Notes under the pieces: model-generated
What the model was told of the DNA's origin: nothing
Databases searched by the model: none
Seen by the model: only the letters and a program-made list of their open reading frames with translations
Made by a program: the position numbers and the translations under genes
Shown here: positions 18,642 to 27,589 of the stretch, one piece after another
How positions within the stretch are numbered: the stretch's first letter is position 1
Layout of the letters: the number at the start of each line of letters is the position of its first letter
Assembly (NCBI GenBank): GCA_023954635.1
Contig: JAGSHI010000002.1
Location: forward strand, 31,360-95,359
DNA length: 64,000 nucleotides
Source of the DNA: Bacteriovoracaceae bacterium
GTDB taxonomy: Bacteria > Bdellovibrionota > Bacteriovoracia > Bacteriovoracales > Bacteriovoracaceae
Reading direction: 5' to 3'

Positions 18642-20225
18642 ATGACTGATTTTTACACCGATCTTGGTCTCAAATTAGATCAAACCCAGAGACAAATTTA
18701 CATCAATTCACCTCGAAACTTTCTGATTGAACAATCCGTTCAAAAAAAACAAGGCAGTTTGACTGAGGATGGCTCACTTGTTGTTGAAACAGGTAAACAC
18801 ACAGGCCGTTCAGCAGGAGACAAGTATGTCGTAAAGTCTCCACTTACAGAAAAATCTGTATGGTGGGAAAACTCAATCAATGAGATGACTTATGACAACT
18901 TTCAAAAACTAAAAACGGCTGTTCTAAACTATTTAAATGATGGTCGAGATTTATTTATAACTGAAAGAAGTGTTGGCGCAGTCGAGGAACACAATATTGG
19001 TGTTAGAACCATTACTGATCATCCAAGTCATGCCCTATTCTCTAAACATCTTTTCAGACCAAAAATGAGGGATTTTAAAAATAGTGATTTTACAATTCTT
19101 CATGCTCCTGAAATGGAAGTTAATCCTGCAGATTACGGAGCTAAAACAGGAACAATTATTACAACTTGTTTCGATACAAATACAACTATTATCATCGGAT
19201 CTCTTTACGCCGGAGAAATCAAGAAGAGTATGTTCTGTATTATGAACTACGTACTTCCCGATAAGAATGTTCTTCCTATGCATGCTGGTGCTTGTAGAAT
19301 GGAGAATGAAGACGTTTCTATTTTCTTTGGACTTTCAGGAACAGGAAAAACGACTCTCTCAACTGATGAGGGAACTTTTCTCATTGGTGATGACGAGCAC
19401 GGACTTTCTGACGAAGGTGTTTTTAACTTTGAAGGTGGTTGTTATGCAAAAACCTATAAACTTTCAAAAGAAACAGAACCTGGAATTTTCGATGCCTCAA
19501 ATAGATTTGGAGCACTTCTAGAAAACGTCGTTCTCGATAAAGCTTCTGGGAAAGTCGATTATTTTGACAAGTCGCTTTCTGAAAACGGACGATCGAGTTA
19601 CCCTCTTCGATTTATTGATGGGCTAGAACCATCATCGAAAGGAAAAGTTCCAAATAATATTTTCTTTTTAACAGCAGATGCTTTTGGCGTTCTTCCTCCG
19701 GTATCAAAACTATCAAAAGAACAGGCCATGTTTTACTTTGTACTTGGATATACCTCCAAGTTGGCCGGTACAGAAATTGGTGTAAAAGAGCCACAAGCAA
19801 CATTTTCTCCATGTTTTGGAGCTCCATTCATGCTCAGACATCCAAGTGAATATGCAAAACTTTTAGGTCAATACCTTGATCGATATGAGATTGATGTTTG
19901 GCTAGTTAATACAGGATGGACAGGTGGACCATACGGAGTCGGTCAAAGATTTCCTCTTCACGTAACAAGAGAGATTATCAGAACTATCCAGGCCGGAAAA
20001 CTTAATAAAGACCTTGTTGAAACCGATCCTCTTTTTGGTCTACAAATTCCTCAAGAGATTGGAACTGTTTCTCAAACTCTTCTTAATCCTCAAAGAAATT
20101 GGGATAAGGAAGCAGATTACATAGCAAAGGCTGAAGACCTGGCGAAGTCTTTTCATACTCAAATGAAAAACTTTGGAGAATTTTATAATGAAAATTTAGG
20201 TGGCGCGCCGACCTTTGGAGCATAA
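18642..20225 (+). CDS. pckA: Phosphoenolpyruvate carboxykinase (ATP)
   Basis: 527 residues of the ATP-dependent family. HTGRSAGDKYVV, MHAGACRM, the kinase-1a P-loop GLSGTGKTTLSTD and the GDDEHGLSD metal-binding motif are all present. It converts oxaloacetate to phosphoenolpyruvate for gluconeogenesis. The ATG is preceded by AGGAGCAGG. An anion/dicarboxylate transporter follows after 8 bases, suggesting coordinated use of C4-dicarboxylates. Confidence 0.97.
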   Translation: MTDFYTDLGLKLDQTQRQIYINSPRNFLIEQSVQKKQGSLTEDGSLVVETGKHTGRSAGDKYVVKSPLTEKSVWWENSINEMTYDNFQKLKTAVLNYLNDGRDLFITERSVGAVEEHNIGVRTITDHPSHALFSKHLFRPKMRDFKNSDFTILHAPEMEVNPADYGAKTGTIITTCFDTNTTIIIGSLYAGEIKKSMFCIMNYVLPDKNVLPMHAGACRMENEDVSIFFGLSGTGKTTLSTDEGTFLIGDDEHGLSDEGVFNFEGGCYAKTYKLSKETEPGIFDASNRFGALLENVVLDKASGKVDYFDKSLSENGRSSYPLRFIDGLEPSSKGKVPNNIFFLTADAFGVLPPVSKLSKEQAMFYFVLGYTSKLAGTEIGVKEPQATFSPCFGAPFMLRHPSEYAKLLGQYLDRYEIDVWLVNTGWTGGPYGVGQRFPLHVTREIIRTIQAGKLNKDLVETDPLFGLQIPQEIGTVSQTLLNPQRNWDKEADYIAKAEDLAKSFHTQMKNFGEFYNENLGGAPTFGA

Positions 20226-20233
20226 TTTATTCA

Positions 20234-21664
20234 ATGAAAAGACTTTTACTTAAAATATCAAAAAAAGGACTCTATCTGGGTCCTTTTTTGTTTTTAATAA
20301 CATTGATTTTACCTCTAAACCTAACGCCTGAGGCCCACCGGTTCCTCGCCATTTTTATGTGGGTTATTAGCCAGTGGTTATTTACTTATATCCCGCTCCA
20401 TATCACTGGAATATTTGGCGTGTCTCTTTCGATTATCTTAGGAGTTGATACGGCCTCAAATGCTTTTGCTCCTTTTTCCAATCCCATTATTTTTCTATTT
20501 CTTGGTGGGTTCTTAATGGCAAAGGCACTCGAAAACCTCCGCTTTGATAGAAAGATTAGCCTGACAATTCTATCTCTTCCCTGGGTTGGGACAAACCTCA
20601 AAAGAACTATTTTTGCTATTTATGCGCTAACTGCCTTTTTCTCAATGTGGGTTTCCAATACAGCGACTACAGCTATGATGATTCCAATTGTTATTGGGAT
20701 TCTTAAAAATTTAGAAATTGAAAATAAAGAGCTTCGCTCTCATATTATTCTTGGAACTGCTTATGCCGCCACAATTGGAGGTCTAGGAACACCTATTGGA
20801 AGTCCTCCTAATATGATCGCTCTTGGGTTTCTTAATGAACTTGCAGGAATTCAATTTAGCTTTCTCTCTTGGTTTTTCATGGCCATCCCTTTAGTTGTTG
20901 TACTTCTCTTTATTCTCTTCAAGTACAGCACTAGGCATATTAATGATCACGAAAACTTAAGTACGATAGACCATATCGAAAAAGTTTCTCAAAACTTTGG
21001 ACCACTAAACCGACATGAGATATCGGTAATGATCGTTTTTGGACTTGCTATCTTTTTCTGGTTTTCCCCAAGTATAATAACCTTACTCCTTGGAAATGAT
21101 CACGCGATATCGGTTTTTGCTAAAGCAAGGCTAAATCCTGGAGTCGTCTCAATATTTTTTGCTTGTCTCTTATTTGTTTTACCCTTTCGAGATAAGAACA
21201 AAATCCTTTCAGGTAACGATGTTAAAACAATTGACTGGGGAAGCTTACTTCTCTTCGGAAGTGGACTCTCCCTAGGTAATTTATTATTTAAAACTGGGCT
21301 TGCTTCAGAATTTGGAACATTTCTCGTTGGTAACTTTGCTGGCGGAAGTATGACTGTTTTTATTATCATGACTATCTTTTTCACTGTTTTCTTAACCGAG
21401 GTTTCGTCAAATACAGCCTCTGCTAATATCCTAATTCCGATTATCATTGCAGCTTCACAACAAAGTAACTATTCCCCTTTATTACCTGCAATAGCTGTTG
21501 CTCTATCATGCAACCTGGCTTTCATGTTACCTGTAGCAACACCACCGAACGCAATTGCTTACGGGTCGGGGGAGATAAAATTAAAAAAGATGGTAAAAGT
21601 TGGTTTTTGGATGAATGCAATATCGATTGTAGTTCTTAGTATTATTTTTTCAATCCTCCTTTAG
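20234..21664 (+). CDS. DASS/SLC13 family anion:sodium symporter
   Basis: 476 residues with about 11-12 transmembrane helices. Two SNT signature motifs, SNTATTAMM in the first half and SSNTASANI in the second, together with GTPIGSPPN and PVATPPNA, define the divalent anion:Na+ symporter family. Likely substrates are C4-dicarboxylates, citrate or phosphate; its place behind pckA favours a dicarboxylate, by inference. The last 15 bases overlap the convergent phosphatase. Confidence 0.9.
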   Translation: MKRLLLKISKKGLYLGPFLFLITLILPLNLTPEAHRFLAIFMWVISQWLFTYIPLHITGIFGVSLSIILGVDTASNAFAPFSNPIIFLFLGGFLMAKALENLRFDRKISLTILSLPWVGTNLKRTIFAIYALTAFFSMWVSNTATTAMMIPIVIGILKNLEIENKELRSHIILGTAYAATIGGLGTPIGSPPNMIALGFLNELAGIQFSFLSWFFMAIPLVVVLLFILFKYSTRHINDHENLSTIDHIEKVSQNFGPLNRHEISVMIVFGLAIFFWFSPSIITLLLGNDHAISVFAKARLNPGVVSIFFACLLFVLPFRDKNKILSGNDVKTIDWGSLLLFGSGLSLGNLLFKTGLASEFGTFLVGNFAGGSMTVFIIMTIFFTVFLTEVSSNTASANILIPIIIAASQQSNYSPLLPAIAVALSCNLAFMLPVATPPNAIAYGSGEIKLKKMVKVGFWMNAISIVVLSIIFSILL

Positions 21665-22249
21665 AAACCCTACGGGAATAAAACCTTTCTCTTTTTCATA
21701 CTTAAGATGAAAGAGGGAACAATTTCCGACTTTGGGAAATACTCTTCCCTCTTCCCAATATATTTTGAGTAAGTTTACGAGAGCACTTCCATGGGTTGAA
21801 ATCCCAATAGATTGATATTGATTCTGGTCAATTAAGGTCTCTAGTACAGCAGACATTCTATCAGTGACCTCCCCTCGCGTTTCTCCTCCGGGTAAACATA
21901 GACCTCGGTCTTTATTCAAGACATCGCGAAACTGATTCCAATATTCTTCCCCTACATGTTTCACAATATCGTCCAAAAACAAGCCTTCCATTTCTCCAAA
22001 GAATGTCTCCCTCAGGTCCTTGTTTATCTCTAGCGGTACTTTCTTTGCACTTGAAACAATTTGAGCTGTTTCATGGGCCCTTTTTAAATGACTCGTGAAT
22101 ATAATCTCGAGAGGAATATTTTCCATGAAGTCCGCTAAACCAACTGCTTGATTCCTTCCGGTATCATTTAACGGTATATCAGTACTTCCCTGACATTTTT
22201 TTTCAAAGTTCCAGTCTGTTTGACCATGCCTAAAGAGATAAAAGTCCAC
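21650..22249 (-). CDS. Histidine phosphatase superfamily protein (phosphoglycerate mutase-like)
   Basis: 199 residues with the catalytic RHGQTDWN near the N-terminus, LNDTGRNQA, TSHLKRAHETA and the second catalytic STHGSALVNLL. Substrates in this family range from phosphoglycerate to alpha-ribazole phosphate and cannot be chosen from sequence alone. Single-gene unit between the transporter and hemJ. Confidence 0.88.
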   Translation of the reverse strand: MDFYLFRHGQTDWNFEKKCQGSTDIPLNDTGRNQAVGLADFMENIPLEIIFTSHLKRAHETAQIVSSAKKVPLEINKDLRETFFGEMEGLFLDDIVKHVGEEYWNQFRDVLNKDRGLCLPGGETRGEVTDRMSAVLETLIDQNQYQSIGISTHGSALVNLLKIYWEEGRVFPKVGNCSLFHLKYEKEKGFIPVGFLKED

Positions 22250-22301
22250 ATCACACCCTTAGTTTTCATTCTCACTACTTAGATGTATATTAGAACACAT
22301 T

Positions 22302-22832
22302 ATGAGTTTTTTCTATTTAAAGGCATTACATATAATTTTTATCGTCACTTGGTTTGCCGGCTTATTTTATATTGTCCGTTTATTTATCTACCACAGAGAG
22401 GCGATGGATAAACAGGAGCCAGAGAAATCGATTTTAATAGATCAATTTTCAACGATGGAAAAAAGGTTATGGTATGGGATAACATGGCCCTCAGCTATTT
22501 TAACTCTAATATTTGGTCCTGCTTTAATACCAAGTTTTCTCCCTTTGAAAGATGAACCGTGGTTAATCGCTAAACTAGGTTTCGTTATCCTCTTATTTCT
22601 CTACCATCTTCAATGTGGAAGAATATTCAACTCTCTCAAATCTGGAGAAATGACTTGGTCATCAACTAAGCTTAGAGTTTGGAATGAAGTCGCAACACTT
22701 CTATTGGTCGCCATAGTTTTCTTGGTCATTCTTAAGGATATGGTCTCTATGGGGTATGGAATTTTAGGACTTGTGATATTTTCTGCTATCTTAATGTTTG
22801 CTATCAAAGTCTATAAAAAAATCAGATCTTAG
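22302..22832 (+). CDS. hemJ: Protoporphyrinogen IX oxidase HemJ
   Basis: 176 residues with four to five transmembrane helices. LKALHIIFIVTWFAGLFY contains the conserved histidine (His10), and WYGITWPSAILTL and AKLGFVILLFLYH match the family. HemJ oxidises protoporphyrinogen IX to protoporphyrin IX late in haem synthesis at the membrane. No other haem genes are adjacent. Confidence 0.88.
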   Translation: MSFFYLKALHIIFIVTWFAGLFYIVRLFIYHREAMDKQEPEKSILIDQFSTMEKRLWYGITWPSAILTLIFGPALIPSFLPLKDEPWLIAKLGFVILLFLYHLQCGRIFNSLKSGEMTWSSTKLRVWNEVATLLLVAIVFLVILKDMVSMGYGILGLVIFSAILMFAIKVYKKIRS

Positions 22833-22890
22833 TAGATTCAGTTACTTAAACTTATTACCTGTCTAATATACTCGGTATTGCTTACACCAA

Positions 22891-22906
22891 CTTTCATAGA
22901 TGAAAG
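22891..22906. repeat. Inverted repeat upstream of subtilase gene
   Basis: CTTTCAT-AG-ATGAAAG is a perfect 7+7 inverted repeat. A TATAAG hexamer at 22911-22916 follows directly, so the repeat occupies the region just upstream of a candidate -10. It could bind a repressor or activator of the protease gene. No convincing -35 is seen. Confidence 0.4.
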
Positions 22907-22981
22907 ACATTATAAGTCCTCAGTTCATCTTCTGATTCGTACAATATTTCCACCTTAATCATGCTAACAAAAGGAATTGTT

Positions 22982-24286
22982 ATGTTTCGTCTTCTGACAC
23001 TTATGGGCCTTATGCTCATCTCTCTTACAGTCTCAGCTGATCATCATCCGAACAGATTAATTGTAAAAATGATATCTGGTCACGATATGCCACAAAATGA
23101 TCTTATTACTAAATCAAAACATCTATTTGGAACAATGTATGTTGTTCATACAAATAACCTTCAGGAACTTGAATCAAGACTTCTAGAAGATAAAGGAGTT
23201 CTCTATGTAGAGAGAGACCAAAAGTCTCCAAAGAGTGAACTACCTGTTGCTCAACCTCTTCTACCTAGTCAATGGGACATGGAAAAAGAAGCTGGGCAAT
23301 TTAATGATCCAAGACTTTCTAAGCAGTGGACATTTAAAAATAGTGAACGCGGTGGAATCTCTATTTCAAGAGCATATCAGAATAGAAGATCACAACCGAG
23401 AGAAGAAATCATTGTAGCTGTAGTCGATACAGGTGTTGATTATACTCATGAAGATTTAAAAGAAGTTATGTGGACAAACCCAGGTGAGATCGCAGGAAAC
23501 GGAATTGACGATGACGGAAATGGATATATTGATGACATCCATGGAATTAATACACTTGTTAGAGATAGTGACGGTAACGCCACTGTTAATATGAAAGATA
23601 CTCACTCTCACGGTACTCACGTTTCTGGTTCTATTGGAGCACAACAAAACAATGGGAAAGGAATTGCTGGAATTGCAGGTAATGTAAAAATTATGGGTAT
23701 TAGAACAGTTCCAAACTCAAGTGATGAGTTAGATGTCGATGTTATCGAAGCATTCCTTTACGCTGCAAAAATGGGTGCGAAAGTTATCAACTGTTCATTT
23801 GGAAAAGATAGAAATGAAGGTGGAATGGCCGTTAGTGAAACTATCGAACATATCCGTGATACTTATGGAGTTCTTGTCGTAGCTGCGGCCGGTAATTCAT
23901 CAAGAAACATTGATAGAAGACCTACTTATCCTGCTAGTTTTGCAAACGATAATTTACTAGTAGTGGCCTCTACTAGCTCAAGAGGAAGTATGAGTTATTT
24001 TTCTAACTACGGATTGACCGGTGTTGATGTAGCTGCTCCAGGTTCTGGAATTTTATCGACAACACCAAACAATAGATATTCTTCTATGTCTGGAACATCA
24101 ATGGCCTCTCCAAATACAGCTGGAGTTGCTGCAGAAGTTCTTGCTCACTACCCTGAGCTTGGCCCAGTCGAACTTAAAAAGGTTCTGATGGACTCTGTGA
24201 CGAAATCTTCTAGATACAATGGGAAAGTTGTTTCTGGTGGAAGAGTAGATCTTGAGAAAGCACTAGAACTAGCATCTCAACAATAA
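22982..24286 (+). CDS. Secreted subtilisin-like serine protease (S8)
   Basis: 434 residues from the ATG with AAAGGA nine bases upstream; an earlier ATG at 22961 lacks a ribosome binding site. A signal peptide (LLTLMGLMLISLTVSA) is followed by an I9-like propeptide and the catalytic domain with Asp149 (VVDTGVD), His210 (HGTHVSG), oxyanion Asn305 (AAAGN) and Ser373 (SGTSMASP). GNGIDDDGNGYIDD looks like a calcium-binding loop. Probably exported or periplasmic; degrading prey or environmental protein is inference. Confidence 0.93.
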   Translation: MFRLLTLMGLMLISLTVSADHHPNRLIVKMISGHDMPQNDLITKSKHLFGTMYVVHTNNLQELESRLLEDKGVLYVERDQKSPKSELPVAQPLLPSQWDMEKEAGQFNDPRLSKQWTFKNSERGGISISRAYQNRRSQPREEIIVAVVDTGVDYTHEDLKEVMWTNPGEIAGNGIDDDGNGYIDDIHGINTLVRDSDGNATVNMKDTHSHGTHVSGSIGAQQNNGKGIAGIAGNVKIMGIRTVPNSSDELDVDVIEAFLYAAKMGAKVINCSFGKDRNEGGMAVSETIEHIRDTYGVLVVAAAGNSSRNIDRRPTYPASFANDNLLVVASTSSRGSMSYFSNYGLTGVDVAAPGSGILSTTPNNRYSSMSGTSMASPNTAGVAAEVLAHYPELGPVELKKVLMDSVTKSSRYNGKVVSGGRVDLEKALELASQQ

Positions 24287-24294
24287 ATTTATTC

Positions 24295-24327
24295 AACGCC
24301 TGGTGATCCTTCATCAGGCGTTTCTTT
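24295..24327 (+). terminator. Rho-independent terminator of the subtilase gene
   Basis: The stem AACGCCTG (24295-24302) / CAGGCGTT (24315-24322) is followed by a short T-rich tail (TTTCTTT), 9 bases after the protease stop. Confidence 0.7.
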
Positions 24328-24416
24328 AATTTCCAAAACTTCATTTTAACTTCTATAATTAAATCATTATTTATATGTAATAAAATTAGGTTTAAGGGCA
24401 CTAAACTTTGGAGTTA

Positions 24417-25118
24417 ATGCCTAAGGATTTCATGAAGTCAAAATTGATTATTCTTTTTTTAATTATTTTATTTTTTTCAGGATTCGTTTATTTTGATCTC
24501 AGTCAATTTCTCACATTGGAGTACATTAAAGACAATCAAGAAAGATTTCAGATTTACTATCAACAAAATCAAGTTTCAACTCTGTTAATTTACATGAGTA
24601 TTTATATTATAGCGACGGCACTTAGCCTTCCAGGAGCCACAGTTTTATCACTCGCAGGAGGTGCTCTGTTTGGTTTTACAGTAGCTCTCATAATAGTAAG
24701 TTTTGCTTCTACTATTGGTGCAACATTATCATTTCTTTTTTCTCGATATTTTCTTAAGGGTTTTGTTCAGGAAAAGTTTGGGGACAAGTTAACAACGATT
24801 AATGAAGAATTTAAAAAAGAAGGAGCTTTTTACTTATTCACTTTAAGGCTCATACCTGTTTTTCCATTCTTTTTGATTAATCTACTTATGGGCTTAACTC
24901 CGATAAAAACAACAACTTATTTTTTCGTGAGCCAATTGGGTATGCTTGCAGGAACTGCTGTTTATATAAATGCTGGTCTTCAACTTTCAAAGCTAGATTC
25001 CTTGGCAGGAATTCTCTCTCCCTCAATAATTGGATCATTTGCCCTACTTGGACTTTTTCCACTCATTACAAAGAAGATTATCGCTTCAATTAAAGAGAAA
25101 AAAGGAAATAAGGAGTAA
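24417..25118 (+). CDS. TVP38/TMEM64 family membrane protein (DedA-like)
   Basis: About 233 residues with an N-terminal helix, then the SNARE-associated/VTT domain: LPGATVLSLAGGALFG, GATLSFLFSRY, RLIPVFPFFLINLLMGLTPI and GTAVYINAGLQLS. The family is linked to lipid scrambling or transport of polyprenyl carriers. The start is uncertain: ATG 24417 (GGAG three bases away), ATG 24432 (AAGGA four bases away) or TTG 24408. Confidence 0.88.
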   Translation: MPKDFMKSKLIILFLIILFFSGFVYFDLSQFLTLEYIKDNQERFQIYYQQNQVSTLLIYMSIYIIATALSLPGATVLSLAGGALFGFTVALIIVSFASTIGATLSFLFSRYFLKGFVQEKFGDKLTTINEEFKKEGAFYLFTLRLIPVFPFFLINLLMGLTPIKTTTYFFVSQLGMLAGTAVYINAGLQLSKLDSLAGILSPSIIGSFALLGLFPLITKKIIASIKEKKGNKE

Positions 25119-25131
25119 GCTTAAGCAACTT

Positions 25132-25647
25132 TTAAAGCTTTTTCCCCATAATAAGAAGTTTTGAATTCTTAAGGTTTTTAAAGTCTAAAATATTAAATCC
25201 TAACGACGCATAGAACCCTGAGTTTTTAGCACCTATACTTGTTATGATGTGGAGACCAGGTAGTTCTTTTTCTTTCATTTCATCCATGAAAGCTTTCATT
25301 AGCTTTGTCCCAATCCCTAGTCCTTGATATTCAAGGTCACAATTTATATGTAAATGAGCGGGATATTCTTCATAAAATTCCTGAAACAAATCATACCCAG
25401 GAATTTTAAATTCTTTTAATGCGGTTTTTGAGTTCGTGTGACCCGCAAGGTATCCCACCACTTTATTATCTATAATAGCTAAATAAAACTGCGTCGGATA
25501 ATTCTTTAGATATTGGCCACACCAGCGATTAAAAAAGTCTTCTCTATCCGTGTGAGATGAAAAAGTCTTAATCAATGAGTTATCAAAAAATATCTTTTCA
25601 ATATCTTCTTGATCATATTTATATTCAACTGCTCGCTTAATATCCAT
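25132..25647 (-). CDS. GNAT family N-acetyltransferase
   Basis: 171 residues. The acetyl-CoA-binding motif A is present as LEYQGLGIGTKLMKAFMDEM, preceded by the beta strand HLHINCD and followed by SGFYASLGFNI. The substrate is unknown. It overlaps the stop of the upstream ABC-F gene by one base, so the two are co-translated. Confidence 0.82.
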   Translation of the reverse strand: MDIKRAVEYKYDQEDIEKIFFDNSLIKTFSSHTDREDFFNRWCGQYLKNYPTQFYLAIIDNKVVGYLAGHTNSKTALKEFKIPGYDLFQEFYEEYPAHLHINCDLEYQGLGIGTKLMKAFMDEMKEKELPGLHIITSIGAKNSGFYASLGFNILDFKNLKNSKLLIMGKKL

Positions 25648-27512
25648 TAAATCATCTCTTCAAGTTCATTAATTTTCTTTTCATAGATACTCGATTTTTT
25701 CTCATGCTCAGTGTGAAGAAAATCAAGCCTGTCATATTTATCAGCAAGAGAGATTTGAACTTTACCTATTTCTTGAGAGAGTTCTGAAATGGCTTTTCCG
25801 TCAGCCTCTTCAGAAGCTGTCATCATCTGAGCATTTAAAGACTCAATCTTTTCTTCACCTTCAAAAATCTCAGTCTCGATAGTTTCTATCTCTCTCTTTA
25901 AAGGCCCTACTTCCTTACTTCGTCCCTGGATTAGCTCTTGTCTTTTTTGCTTATATTCTTTTCTACTAATTTTTGGTTTTTCAATTTTTACTTCTTCGAC
26001 AAACGGTTCAAGTTCAGAATCTTCACTCTCCCAACCTATTTTTGATAAGAAGTCATCGTAACCACCTTCAAAGATTTCTGCTCCACCTTCTCTAAAGATA
26101 ATCAACTTGTTTACAACATCTCTAAGGAAACCTTCACTGTGGGTCACAACGACACAGGCTCCTGGATAGTTGTTAATTTCTTCTTTTAAAATCTCAATTG
26201 ATTCCATATCCAAGTGGTTTGTCGGCTCATCAAGCAGAAGAAGATTCGTTTTGTGGGCCAGAATTTTTCCGAGGAGCACTCGTGAACGCTCACCACCCGA
26301 CAGTACTGATATTTTCTTATCTGCTAGATCACCCTCAAAGATCATGGCCCCACATATACTTCGAACTTGAGTATAACTTAGGTCTGTATTAGACTCCTGA
26401 ATTTCTTGTTGCACACTATTTTTCATATGGAGTCGATTAATATTTGTTTGACCAAAATGTCCTATGGAAAGACCTGAATGGGATGTCACTTTTCCATTTG
26501 TTGCCTTTAATTCTCCAGATAAAACATTTAAGAGTGTCGATTTTCCCTTTCCATTTTTTCCAATTATTCCTATGCGATCAGACTTTCCAATACTCATTTT
26601 AATATTCTTAAAAAGGAGATCCTCTTCTTTTCCAGAATAACCAAAAGCTAAATCCTCAGTATGCATAATCCATTTTGCAGGGATGTCTTTGTAATGGAAG
26701 CGAAATCCCATGTCTGAATCACTAGAGAGTTCATGCATATCTCCCATTTTTTCAAGTTGCTTCAAGCGGGATTGCGCCTGAGATGCTTTACGGGCCTTAG
26801 CTCGAAATCGATTCACAAACGCTTGCATTTCCTTTTTTCTTTTCTCAAAGTTTTGCCGAGTCTGCTCATAAATTTCATCTTCTTGAGTCAATTGAGTATA
26901 AAATTTTTCTGTATTACCTCTAATCTTCTTAATTCGTTTCCGGCTGATTCCCATCACATGAGTTACACAATCATCCATAAACTCACGGTCGTGAGTAATG
27001 ATCATCACTTCTCCATTAAATGTTCGAAGGAAGTTCTTAAGCCAAATTATTGAAACAATGTCTAAGTAGTTGGTTGGTTCATCCAAAAGAAGCATATTTG
27101 GATTTCCAAGGAGAGCTTTCGCAAGATTGATTCGAACCTGATATCCACCTGAAAAACTTGCAGGATCCTTTCCCATATCATCACTTGTAAAACCGAGACC
27201 CATAAGTATTGACTCTGCTTTATAGTGGTCATATTTTTCGTCCTCACTCAAAGCTTTGCAGCACTCCTCAAGAACTGTTGATGAAGTGAACTCTATATGC
27301 TGTTCGAGATAGCCGATTTTATAACTCTTAGGAATGGCAATTTCACCAGAGTCAGCAAGTTCTTGTCCCAATATCATACGAAACAAAGTTGATTTACCCA
27401 TCCCATTTCGCCCAACGAGACCGACTCTCTCGCCATTTGAGATGTTAAAAGAGGCATCCTCGAAGAGAACTTGGGCGCCAAAGTGCTTTGAAAGGTTATT
27501 TACTTGAATCAT
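25647..27512 (-). CDS. ABC-F family ribosome-associated ATPase (Uup/YheS-like)
   Basis: 621 residues with two ABC domains and no transmembrane segments. The first has Walker A GRNGMGKST at 34-42, SFSGGYQVR and LLLDEPTNYLD; the second has GKNGKGKST, SVLSGGERSR and LLLDEPTNHLDME. The charged interdomain linker (RKKEMQAFVNRFRAKARKA) and a C-terminal coiled coil from about residue 540 fit the ABC-F group, which acts on stalled or initiating ribosomes. EttA is less likely because of the C-terminal coil. Confidence 0.9.
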   Translation of the reverse strand: MIQVNNLSKHFGAQVLFEDASFNISNGERVGLVGRNGMGKSTLFRMILGQELADSGEIAIPKSYKIGYLEQHIEFTSSTVLEECCKALSEDEKYDHYKAESILMGLGFTSDDMGKDPASFSGGYQVRINLAKALLGNPNMLLLDEPTNYLDIVSIIWLKNFLRTFNGEVMIITHDREFMDDCVTHVMGISRKRIKKIRGNTEKFYTQLTQEDEIYEQTRQNFEKRKKEMQAFVNRFRAKARKASQAQSRLKQLEKMGDMHELSSDSDMGFRFHYKDIPAKWIMHTEDLAFGYSGKEEDLLFKNIKMSIGKSDRIGIIGKNGKGKSTLLNVLSGELKATNGKVTSHSGLSIGHFGQTNINRLHMKNSVQQEIQESNTDLSYTQVRSICGAMIFEGDLADKKISVLSGGERSRVLLGKILAHKTNLLLLDEPTNHLDMESIEILKEEINNYPGACVVVTHSEGFLRDVVNKLIIFREGGAEIFEGGYDDFLSKIGWESEDSELEPFVEEVKIEKPKISRKEYKQKRQELIQGRSKEVGPLKREIETIETEIFEGEEKIESLNAQMMTASEEADGKAISELSQEIGKVQISLADKYDRLDFLHTEHEKKSSIYEKKINELEEMI

Positions 27513-27589
27513 ACCAAACTATTTAGTTACAAAAGTTGACAAAAATCCTATCATGGCCGTTACCTATTGGCCTTTTTTATGGAAATTTT

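Noticed and set aside
25110..25150. AAGCTT-containing hairpin between the TVP38 and GNAT genes as a terminator
   Set aside because: The six-base AT-rich stem is weak and overlaps the coding ends; not convincing.
27536..27589. N-terminal extension of TypA starting at TTG 27536
   Set aside because: Homologues begin close to NLRNIAVVAHVD; the extension has no ribosome binding site. The TTGACA here could instead be a -35, but no matching -10 follows at the right spacing.
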